A DNA stretch of 5,879 nt from contig FR884160.1 of the NCBI GenBank assembly GCA_000435515.1, positions 1 through 5,879 of the forward strand. Direction: 5' to 3'. The notes under the pieces are model-generated. The model saw only the letters and a list, made by a program, of their open reading frames with translations. It was not told where the DNA came from and ran no database searches. Position numbers and translations under genes: made by a program. Below are positions 1-5,879 of this stretch, piece by piece. Numbering within the stretch: the first letter of the stretch is position 1; each line of letters begins with the position of its first letter. The stretch comes from Firmicutes bacterium CAG:582. GTDB lineage: Bacteria > Bacillota_I > Bacilli_A > RF39 > UBA660.

Positions 1-1
1 A

Positions 2-3000
2 AAACCAATACTAATAATAATTCTTTTATTTTTACTATGCGCACTTTTCATGATAGTAAGAAAAGGAACAATATCAACTCTAATAAATACAACATCACCA
101 GTAGTAGAAAGTAAAACACATGAATGGACAAAAACAGGAATGGTAGTAGTAACTAAAGATGCAAAAATGATAGATGAGTTAAAAAATTATGAATACTGTG
201 TAACAAATAAAAAGAGTACCATAGGATGCAACTGGCAAATAACAGAAACAAAGAATGCCGAAATAGTAGCAAGTGGGAAATGGTATGTATATTTTAGAGG
301 AATAGATGTACGAGGAAGAAGAAGTAAAGTAAGTAATCGAGAATATGTAAATGTAGATAATGAAAACCCAGTAGTAAAAAAAATAAAAGAAACAGAAACT
401 GAGAATACAATAAAAGTAACAACAGAAGCAACAGATAGACTAAGTGGAGTAAATAGTTATTTTTATAAGATAGATAATCAAGAATATGTATTAGGAACAA
501 AAACACACGAATATAAAAACTTAGAAGCAAATAAAGAATATAAAATAAGTATAAAAGTAGTAGATAAAGTAGGAAATGAAACAATAGTAACCAAAAAGGT
601 AAAAACAAAAGAAAGTAATAATATAACAAATCCGGAAGAGCCAACAACTACAACAAAAGTAACAACAACAGAAGAAAAAGATGAAGTAATACCAATAATA
701 AATTTGGATAAAGTACCATTAAAGTTTTTCTATGGAAATAAATATGACTTACCAAGTTACTATAAATTTGGACCAAAGGGTGGAGAAGTAAAATGTATAG
801 TAGATGAAGTAGAAGAAGCAAGTGATACAAGTAAGTTAGGAATTGGAAAACATAAAATAGTATGTACAGCATATGGAAATAATGGAATAAATACAACAGT
901 AGAAAAAGAAGTAGAAGTAGCCGTAGAAGAAGTAGAAGAAGAAGAAAATGATGGATGGATATGGTTAAATTTACATTATCCAGCAAACTCAACAAAGTGG
1001 GAATGGAAAAAACTAGATGAAAATGAAGAACAAAGTGGAGAAGACTTAAATTGGAAAGAATATACAGGACCAATAAGAGTAAGAGTAGAAGATGTCGATA
1101 AAATAATAATTAGATATGAAATAGATGGAAATGAAATAATAATATCACCAGATGGATATTATGTAGATATCGAACCAGAAAAAACAAGTGTAAAAAATGG
1201 AGAAGTAACAAAAGTAAAAATAAATTATAGCAACAATGTAGAAAAAGTAGAATATAGAATAAACAATGGAGTATGGCAAGAATATACTGGTGTTTTTGAA
1301 GTTGGACCAAACACAAGTATAGAAGCAAGAATAAGATACTTAATAGATGTATATGATGATGAAGGAAACTTATTGTTACAAAAAACAAAGAAGAAAACAG
1401 CAAGTGGATATATAGGTGAACTTTTTGAAAATGTAAGTAAACCAAGTACACCAATAAAACCAAATGCACCAACAACAGATCCAACAGATCCAAGTGTACC
1501 AAATACATGTACGACATGTTCATGTGTAAGTGGGACATATGAAGTAAAAATAGTACCAACAAGTAGATATGTAAATAATAATATGCCAGTAAAGATAAGA
1601 ATAGATTATGAAGATGGAGTAACAAAGAAAGAATATAAAATTGGATATGATGGACAATGGCAAAACTATACAGGAGAAATAAGTGTAAATGCAGGAACAA
1701 TTATATATGCAAGAGGAAGTGGATATAAAGAAATAGATGGATGTACAAAATGGGTAAGTGGAAGTACATCAACTACATTAAGTGATAGAACATATAAAGT
1801 ATATATATCAAGTGGAACAACCAGCATGGATAGTACACAAAAGACAACAGTAAGTATAAGTACATGGAGAAGTGATAATTTAAAAAATATAGAATATTCA
1901 ATAAATGGAGGAGAATGGACAAAATATAATAAAGCTTTTGAAGTAGGAGTAAATACAACAATAGTAGCAAGAGCAACATGGGAAGTAGACGGAGTAGAAC
2001 TAGTTGATCAAGATACAAGAACAATATATGAAAATAAAAATGGTCTAAGAACAAGCATAAGTACAAGTGCAAAAAGAATAGGTGGAAGTGATGAAGCAAC
2101 AGTTTCATTAACTACAAACTATAAAGCAGATAAAATAGAATATACAATAGATAATGGAGCCTCTTGGAATGAATATACAAAAGTATTTGGAGTAAAAGGA
2201 AATACAACAGTATGTGCAAAAGCAACAAAAACAAATACAGATGAGACAGTTCAAACAAGTCCAACAGTATGTAAATATGTAAGTGAAGATGATTTAGGAT
2301 TAGTAATATATGCAAGTGCATATGCAGCAAGAAAGAATGCATATGTAACAACAACAATAAAAACAAAATATAATGTAGATACACTTGAATACTCAATAGA
2401 TTCTGGAGTAACATGGAATGCTTATGAAGGAGAAAAAGTAAAAGTTCAAGCAGGAAGTGAAATACTAGCAAGAGCCACATATAGAGGGAAAGTTGTATCA
2501 ACAAGTCTAAAAATAGACATATTACCAGAACCAAGTGTAATATTAGATGGACCAAGTATAATAGGAAATCCAGAGAATACTTTAACAAAAAGTGTAGATA
2601 TTGAGATTAAGACTAAAGAAGTAGCAAGAGATATTTTCTATAGAATAAATCGAGGAGCATGGATAAAATATACAGGAATATTTAATGTAACAAGTAATGT
2701 GAAAATAGAAGCATATTATGTAAGAGATGAAGATGGAAAAACAAGTGCAACAAGTACATATTATGTACAAAATGTACATGTAGGAAATAAACCATATGTC
2801 AGAATAGATACAGATCCAAAAGGATACTTAATAAATGGAACTCAAGATAAAGTAAAGGTAAAAATAAGTGGAAGTAACTATAATACATTAGAATATAGTT
2901 TAGATGGAATAAACTATCAACCATATACAAATGAATTTGAAGTAACAACAAGTTTAACAGTATATGCAAGAGCAACAAATGATGTAGGAACAACTACAAC

Positions 3001-5879
3001 TCAGTTTACTATTGTCACAGTAAATCCACCAAAAGTATGGAAGAACTTAAGCGTAAAGATAGTAGCAAATCCAGATAGCAAAGATCTAATAGATAAAGAT
3101 GGAAATGTAAAACTAGTAAATGAAACAGAAGTAAGTTTGGTATATGGAAGTGATGTAACAAGTGCATGCTATAACGTGTTAACAAGTGGAAGTACAAACT
3201 TAGCAAATGAACCATGTATACCATATACAGGAGCATTTAAGGTAAATAAAAACTCAACAATCTATGCATATGTCCAAAGTCCTGATGGAAAAGGTACAGA
3301 TGTAAAACTAATAGATTTCTTAACACTTGGAATAGCAAGTCCAGTAATAAAGGTAGATCAAACAAGTGCAACAAGTTTGGTAAAAATAAGCATTGATTAT
3401 GCAAGAAGTGCAAGTATCAAAAAATATAGAATAGATAATGGGTCTTGGATAGATTATACAGGAGAATTTGAAGTAAGTGGAAATTGTGTAATAGAAGCAA
3501 TGAATGAAGACATGGTTGGAAATCAAGCAACAAGTACATACACAATATCAAATATAGTAAAAAAACCACAATATAATATATTAAATAAAGGAGATTATTA
3601 CTTAATTAAATTAAATTATCCATCAAATTCAATGCAATCATCAAGAGAATATAAATGGTTAACAAATGGAACATGGAAGAAATATGATGAACATGGAATA
3701 TTGTTGATTAAACCAAGTGCAGCAAGTAAGATAGTAACACCAGATGGAGTAAAGATAAAAGATGATAAAGGAAATGAAGTAATCATAACAGATCATTACT
3801 ATATATTAACAGTAGACTTAGATAAAGTTGGAGAGAACTTATATATGAGATGGGATAAGCAAAAAGTAGAAGCACCAAAGATCATAGTAAGTGAAGAGGA
3901 AGAAACAGTAACAAGTGTAGATGTAGCAGTAAGCTATAATAAAGCATTAGTAAGTAAACTATATCGAGTAATATATGATAATGGAACAGATACAGGATGG
4001 ATAAAGTATAATGGAAAGTTTAAAGTAATTGACAAAGGAATCGTATATGCAAAAGGAATAGATATTGATGGAAATGATAGTAAAGTAGCTGAACAAAGAA
4101 TAGATAATATCGATTCAACTGGACCAGTAATAACTATAACAGGAGATTTAGTAACACCAAAACAAAAAGTAACACTTCTAATAAGTGCTAAAGATGATGG
4201 AGAAGTAGATAGTTTACTATATGAAGTAGGAAGTAAAAAAGCAGATTATTTCAAAAAGAATGGAAAAGGATTAAAGAATCCAAGTACAATAACAATAGAA
4301 GGAAATGGAAAATATACATTCTATGCCGTAGATGGATTAGGAAATGAAACAATCAAAGAAATAGAAATAACAAATATAGATAAAACAGCACCAGATATAG
4401 AGATAACTGTTTTATCAACAACAGTAGGAACAAGTACTGAAGTAGAAATAAACTATGGAGATGCAGTAACTACATTATATAAAGTAGGAGAAACAGGAAC
4501 ATATCAAAGTTATACAGGAAAATTTACATTAAGTTCATATGATTTATTCAACTTGAAAAATCAAGATGGAAGTTTAACAATATATGCAAAAGGAATAGAT
4601 CAAGCAGGAAATGAAGAAGAAGTAAAAGAGATAACATATGTATTAGATCTAAATGAATTTGCAACACCAATAATAAATGCAAGTGATGGATATCCAATGT
4701 TAACAAGTACAGGAATGATACTAGGAAGACCAACATATATCACATATGATGCAACAACAACAGATGTAACAAATTATTACTCAATAGATAATGGAGTAAC
4801 ATGGAAAGAATACACAGGAGGAATAACTCTAGTAAGTGGAGAGATAATTGCAAAAAGTGTAAGAGAAAGTACAGGACTAGAATTTACATCAACAGGAAAA
4901 GTAACAATACCAACAAATGCAGTTGGAGGAAATACATATGATAATAATTTACAAACAAGTGAAACAATAAATAGAAACTCAAATAAGATGTTCACAGTAA
5001 ATAATAATCTATATGGAGAAAAGATAAAGATATATACAGGAAATACAGTATCAAATACATCAACAATAAAGATGTATGATAAGAATAAAACTTTATTAAG
5101 TACGACAGAGACAGTAGGAGTATTAACAATAGTAGAAATACCAGAAAATACATACTATGTAGAAATAAACTCAGGAAGTCAAAACTTAGAAATAAGAGAA
5201 ATCGAGTTACAAGGAAGTAGAAAGTTACAAGAAGAATACACACCAATAATAAAGATAAATGAAGGTGGATGGGCAGCAGAAAAGGTAGCAACAATCAATT
5301 ACTATAATGAAGAATATGCAAATGAATATTCTCTAGATAATGGAGCTTCATGGAAACCATATGAAGAACCAATAAAATTAATAGAACCAACAAATGTCAT
5401 AGCAAGAACAATAAGAGAAAATAAAGTAATAGGATCAAGTAACTTCATAGTAACAAAAATAGATCCAACAGAACCTGTAATAGAGTTAGAATTAGGAAAT
5501 AGAATACAACTTGGATATGATAGAGAACTGCCAACATATTATAAAGAAACCCCATCAGGAGTAACAGTAGAATGTAAAGATGGAGAAAAGGTAGTAACAA
5601 ATACAAAGGATTTAGAAGAAGGAGAACATACAATAGTATGTACAGCTATAACAGGAGCAAAGAAGAAAGCAACAGCAAAGAAGACTATAACTATTATACA
5701 AATAGCAGATATAGAATCAGATAGTATACTTGAAGCTATATCAAATGAAGATATACCAACAGGAAGATACTCAATAAAAGTAAATAATGAAGTATATCCA
5801 GTACATATGATAACTCTAGATGGAAATCAACATTTTACAGATAATAAGACATTTGGAGATGAACATGATGTGGCAACAA
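2..5879 (+). CDS. Giant multi-domain Ig-like repeat surface protein, partial at both ends
   Basis: One reading frame runs unbroken from base 2 to the last base (1,959 complete codons, last one 5876-5878), so start and stop both lie outside. Residues 2-19 form a hydrophobic helix followed by Arg-Lys, which suggests export with a signal or anchor segment. The true start is probably only a few codons upstream. The first in-frame ATG (bases 50-52) lies inside the helix and has no ribosome binding site, so it is not the start. The rest is a chain of about 20 beta-rich modules: some 15 divergent copies of a Y-x-[IL]-[DN]-x-G-x-W-x-x-Y-[TN]-G signature, two copies each of two other modules (B/B' and C1/C2), and one jelly-roll-like module. 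Ser/Thr/Asn/Lys/Glu content is high, and most Cys occur in pairs within a module. I recognise no specific gene and see no enzyme motif. By analogy with Ig-repeat proteins it is likely an adhesin or surface scaffold; that role is inference. Any cell-wall anchor would be beyond the window. Confidence 0.95.
5..58 (+). other. N-terminal hydrophobic helix (signal peptide or membrane anchor)
   Basis: Residues 2-19 are almost purely Ile, Leu, Phe, Val, Ala, Met and Cys (PILIIILLLFLLCALFMIV), followed by Arg20-Lys21. Length and composition suit a single membrane-spanning helix. No clear Ala-x-Ala signal peptidase site follows, so an uncleaved anchor is possible. Cys13 is preceded by Leu-Leu rather than a small residue, so it is not a convincing lipobox. 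The positively charged start of a signal peptide would lie just before base 1. Confidence 0.8.
101..355 (+). other. N-terminal Ig-like module with Cys pair
   Basis: Residues 34-118 directly follow the membrane helix. The core reads Y-E-Y-C (Cys66), then nine residues to Cys76 and N-W-Q, then a strand with W-Y-V-Y-F-R-G-I-D-V-R-G-R. It resembles a variant of the later repeats in which the D-N-G-x-W turn is replaced by a short loop closed by two cysteines; R8 shows the same design. A disulfide between Cys66 and Cys76 is inferred. It ends at an N-V-D-N-E-N-P boundary typical of tandem bacterial Ig-like modules. Confidence 0.6.
356..613 (+). other. Ig/FnIII-like module with D-x-x-G-N end motif
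   Basis: Residues 119-204 start at D-N-E-N-P-V-V and continue through an A-T-D-R-L-S-G-V strand, a Y-K-I-D-N-Q-E-Y element (bases 464-487) and a final V-V-D-K-V-G-N-E-T strand. The 'DxxSGV ... YxID ... DxxGN' order is characteristic of bacterial Ig-like and OmpL47-type modules. The Trp and the Y-T-G of the usual signature are missing, so this is a degenerate member. Confidence 0.6.
614..688 (+). other. Thr/Glu-rich linker
   Basis: Residues 205-229 contain P-E-E-P-T-T-T-T-K-V-T-T-T-E-E-K, a low-complexity hydrophilic stretch without predicted strands between two modules. It probably acts as a flexible or glycosylatable spacer (inference). Confidence 0.6.
689..925 (+). other. Module B: beta-sandwich with L-P-S-Y-Y and Cys pair
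   Basis: Residues 230-308. A Y-G-x-x-Y-x-L-P-S-Y-Y element is followed by Gly-Gly-x-V-K-C (Cys265), an L-G-I-G-K-H-K-I-V-C-T-A strand (Cys288) and closing Thr/Val/Glu-rich strands. 'L-x-x-G-x-H-x-I-x-C-T-A' recalls HYR-type or related Ig-like domains in which two Cys bridge the sheets. A second copy (B') lies near the end of the window with the same elements and almost the same Cys spacing, so it is a real unit of this protein. Family assignment is from memory. Confidence 0.65.
950..1174 (+). other. Module C1: L-H-Y-P-A-N-S module after an acidic linker
   Basis: An acidic Glu/Val run (bases 926-949) leads into residues 317-391. Key elements are W-I-W-L-N-L-H-Y-P-A-N-S, an E-W-K-K strand, N-W-K-E-Y-T-G and a late D-G-Y-Y-V-D strand. 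Module C2 (bases 3593-3862) repeats the order: L-N-Y-P-S-N-S, E-Y-K-W, T-W-K-K-Y and a late Y-Y-I-L-T-V-D. I do not recognise a named family; the W-x-x-Y-T-G core suggests an elaborated version of the main repeat. Confidence 0.55.
1175..1429 (+). repeat. Ig-like repeat R1
   Basis: First full copy of the main module (about residues 392-476). The signature Y-R-I-N-N-G-V-W-Q-E-Y-T-G lies at bases 1253-1291, preceded by a V-K-I-N-Y-S-N strand and followed by F-E-V-G-P-N-T-S-I-E-A-R. That order (strand, Y-x-I-D-N-G-x-W turn, Y-T-G, F-x-V strand, 'I/V-x-A-R' strand) is the template for all later copies. The module ends in a longer strand with D-D-E-G-N. Confidence 0.75.
1430..1507 (+). other. Pro/Thr/Asp-rich linker
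   Basis: Residues 477-502 hold nine prolines spaced two to four residues apart, including a D-P-T-D-P stretch. This is an extended, unstructured spacer, as often seen between module groups in wall-associated proteins. It separates the N-terminal B/C1/R1 group from the long repeat run. Confidence 0.75.
1508..1780 (+). repeat. Ig-like repeat R2 with Cys cluster
   Basis: The module opens with C-T-T-C-S-C (Cys503, 506, 508) directly after the Pro-rich linker and has a fourth Cys at residue 581 (bases 1742-1744) in its last strand. The signature Y-K-I-G-Y-D-G-Q-W-Q-N-Y-T-G (bases 1634-1675) has one extra residue in the turn. Four cysteines in one module allow two disulfides; a metal site is a less likely alternative. 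No other module here has such a cluster. Confidence 0.7.
1781..3025 (+). repeat. Tandem Ig-like repeats R3-R7
   Basis: Five consecutive modules of roughly 80-85 residues. Signatures: R3 Y-S-I-N-G-G-E-W-T-K-Y-N-K (1895-1933), R4 Y-T-I-D-N-G-A-S-W-N-E-Y-T-K (2141-2182), R5 Y-S-I-D-S-G-V-T-W-N-A-Y-E-G (2390-2431), R6 Y-R-I-N-R-G-A-W-I-K-Y-T-G (2639-2677), R7 Y-S-L-D-G-I-N-Y-Q-P-Y-T-N (2894-2932, Tyr instead of Trp). R3, R4, R6 and R7 carry a following F-x-V strand and most have an 'x-x-A-R/K-A-T' strand. R4 also has a Cys pair (738 and 757). Beyond the signature the copies are strongly diverged in protein and DNA, pointing to old duplications. The pattern resembles OmpL47-type or chitobiase C-terminal-like Ig folds (inference). 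Confidence 0.8.
3026..3328 (+). repeat. Ig-like repeat R8, degenerate, with Cys-closed loop
   Basis: Located by its context and by I-P-Y-T-G-A-F-K-V (bases 3218-3244). The Y-x-I-D-N-G-x-W turn is replaced by a longer Ser/Asn/Gly-rich loop between Cys1056 (3167-3169) and Cys1072 (3215-3217); the signature region spans 3170-3232. The loop probably forms a disulfide-closed hairpin, as in the N-terminal module. The final strand reads I-Y-A-Y-V-Q-S-P-D-G. Confidence 0.65.
3341..3562 (+). repeat. Ig-like repeat R9
   Basis: A textbook copy: Y-R-I-D-N-G-S-W-I-D-Y-T-G (3425-3463), then F-E-V-S-G-N-C-V-I-E-A and D-M-V-G-N-Q-A-T-S-T-Y-T. It carries a single cysteine (1162), with no partner in the same module. 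It ends the first repeat run just before module C2. Confidence 0.75.
3593..3862 (+). other. Module C2, second copy of the L-N-Y-P-S-N-S module
   Basis: Residues 1198-1287: Y-Y-L-I-K-L-N-Y-P-S-N-S, then E-Y-K-W-L-T-N-G-T-W-K-K-Y (3647-3685), a D-D-K-G-N-E-V-I-I hairpin, Y-Y-I-L-T-V-D and a closing M-R-W-D. It matches C1 in order of elements but is longer, with an extra P-D-G-V-K-I-K hairpin. It divides the main repeat run into two blocks, so it may be a functional head or a rigid spacer. No known family recognised. Confidence 0.55.
3863..4924 (+). repeat. Tandem Ig-like repeats R11-R14
   Basis: Four modules. R11 has an expanded turn, Y-R-V-I-Y-D-N-G-T-D-T-G-W-I-K-Y-N-G (3962-4015), and ends in D-I-D-G-N-D. 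R12 is degenerate (Y-E-V-G...Y-F-K-K, 4220-4258) but keeps D-G-L-G-N-E-T. R13 has Y-K-V-G-E-T-G-T-Y-Q-S-Y-T-G (4478-4519) with Tyr for Trp and ends D-Q-A-G-N-E-E. R14 has Y-S-I-D-N-G-V-T-W-K-E-Y-T-G (4778-4819). R11/R12 and R12/R13 are separated by N-I-D-x-T-x-P-x-I boundaries (4106-4132 and 4373-4399), the usual start of bacterial Ig-like modules. Three of the four carry the D-x-x-G-N end motif that most of the R3-R7 block lacks, suggesting a separate sub-family. No cysteine in this block. Confidence 0.75.
4925..5221 (+). other. Module D: jelly-roll-like (possible carbohydrate-binding) module
   Basis: Residues 1642-1740 differ from all other modules. Elements: G-G-N-T-Y-D-N-N-L, T-I-N-R-N-S-N-K-M-F-T-V, L-Y-G-E-K-I-K-I-Y-T-G-N-T, S-T-I-K-M-Y-D-K-N-K-T-L-L, then I-P-E-N-T-Y-Y-V-E-I and a last strand I-R-E-I-E-L-Q-G. 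The amphipathic strands and the closing 'I-R-E-I-E-L' strand recall galactose-binding-like (F5/8 type C or CBM) folds. If so, this may be a ligand-binding part of the chain. This fold assignment is a guess from pattern, not a match to invariant residues. Confidence 0.4.
5243..5470 (+). repeat. Ig-like repeat R15
   Basis: Last clear copy: P-I-I-K-I-N-E-G-G-W, a V-A-T-I-N-Y-Y strand, signature Y-S-L-D-N-G-A-S-W-K-P-Y-E-E (5327-5368), then P-I-K-L-I-E-P-T-N-V-I-A-R-T-I-R. It ends at K-I-D-P-T-E-P-V-I, the boundary to module B'. Its turn (D-N-G-A-S-W) matches that of R4. Confidence 0.75.
5471..5698 (+). other. Module B', second copy of module B
   Basis: Residues 1824-1899 repeat module B: L-G-Y-D-R-E-L-P-T-Y-Y, then G-V-T-V-E-C (Cys1858), D-L-E-E-G-E-H-T-I-V-C-T-A (Cys1880) and a Lys/Ala/Thr-rich last strand. 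Cys spacing is 22 residues against 23 in B. Together with B it brackets the repeat region. Confidence 0.65.
5711..5879 (+). other. Start of a C-terminal module, cut by the window end
   Basis: From residue 1904 the sequence changes character: S-I-L-E-A-I-S-N-E-D-I-P-T-G-R-Y-S-I-K-V, N-N-E-V-Y-P-V-H-M, then D-G-N-Q-H-F-T-D-N and T-F-G-D-E-H-D-V-A-T at the edge. This has none of the repeat signature. From memory, the 'Y-x-V-H ... GNQ ... TFGD-x-x-DV' pattern recurs near the ends of large surface proteins of uncultured gut Bacillota, but I cannot name a family. It is incomplete. Confidence 0.45.

Noticed and set aside
29..43. Lipoprotein lipobox around Cys13
   Set aside because: The residues before the Cys are Leu-Leu rather than the usual small residue at -1, and the hydrophobic stretch continues for six residues after it.
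50..52. In-frame ATG as gene start
   Set aside because: It sits inside the hydrophobic helix and would cut it in two; no purine-rich ribosome binding site lies upstream, and the frame is already open before it.
294..2588. Leu/Tyr-rich open frames of 111-196 codons on the - strand (294-647, 648-1073, 1110-1700, 1773-2108, 2112-2588)
   Set aside because: All lie in the same antisense phase, opposite the sense third-position A, which forces a middle T. The translations are low-complexity Leu/Phe/Tyr with no domain, and the sense frame is open and shows coherent repeats throughout.
2741..3376. Short DNA repeat acaagtgcaacaagt (2741-2755 and 3362-3376) as a mobile or recombination repeat
   Set aside because: It encodes T-S-A-T-S in a Thr/Ser-rich protein with strongly biased codons, so 15 identical bases are expected from composition; there are no flanking direct repeats.
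2582..5633. Shorter - strand open frames (for example 2582-2779, 3320-3526, 4777-4995, 4992-5294, 5445-5633)
   Set aside because: Composition reflects the reverse complement of the biased sense codons (Tyr/Cys/Ser/Ile-rich in the codon-aligned phase). None has conserved-looking features and all lie within the giant gene.
2..5879. Recoded TGA (Mycoplasma code 4)
   Set aside because: Every Trp codon counted (26) is TGG and no in-frame TGA was found, although the sequence is AT-rich and would favour TGA if it coded for Trp.
1..5879. CRISPR array or tandem DNA satellite suggested by the repetitive look
   Set aside because: Repetition is at protein level with diverged DNA; no evenly spaced identical DNA repeats exist and the reading frame continues throughout.

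Overview
The whole window is the inside of one very large gene. On the + strand, the frame beginning at base 2 is open to the last base: 1,959 complete codons with no stop. Neither end of the gene is present. The product is a giant secreted or surface-anchored protein: an N-terminal hydrophobic helix followed by a long string of beta-sandwich (Ig-like) modules. No other gene, RNA gene, promoter, terminator, mobile element or CRISPR array can be supported, and there is no intergenic DNA.

Layout in residues of the visible frame (residue 1 = bases 2-4): a hydrophobic helix (about 2-19); an Ig-like module with a Cys pair (34-118); an Ig/FnIII-like module ending in a D-x-x-G-N motif (119-204); a Thr/Glu linker; module B with a Cys pair (230-308); module C1 (about 317-391); the first full 'YxIDNGxWxxYTG' repeat (R1); a Pro/Thr linker (477-502); a long run of divergent repeats (R2-R9, about 503-1187); module C2 (1198-1287), related to C1; more repeats (R11-R14, about 1288-1641); a jelly-roll-like module D (1642-1740); repeat R15; module B' (1824-1899), a second copy of B; and the start of a further C-terminal module cut by the window edge.

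The recurring signature resembles the strand-turn-strand core of bacterial Ig-like families such as OmpL47-type and chitobiase/hexosaminidase C-terminal-like domains (established families, assignment from memory). Such modules usually act as stalks or binding units on exported proteins, so an adhesin or cell-surface scaffold role is the best inference. No catalytic motif was seen.

Organism: base composition is low in GC (about 30% from a few lines counted by eye). Codon choice strongly favours A in the third position (ATA, GTA, ACA, GCA, GGA, AGA, CCA, TTA), with AGT for Ser. All 26 Trp codons I counted are TGG and there is no in-frame TGA, so there is no sign of the Mycoplasma code. This fits an uncultured low-GC Bacillota lineage, for example gut RF39/Erysipelotrichales-like Bacilli, but other low-GC bacteria or a methanogen such as Methanobrevibacter cannot be excluded from one gene.
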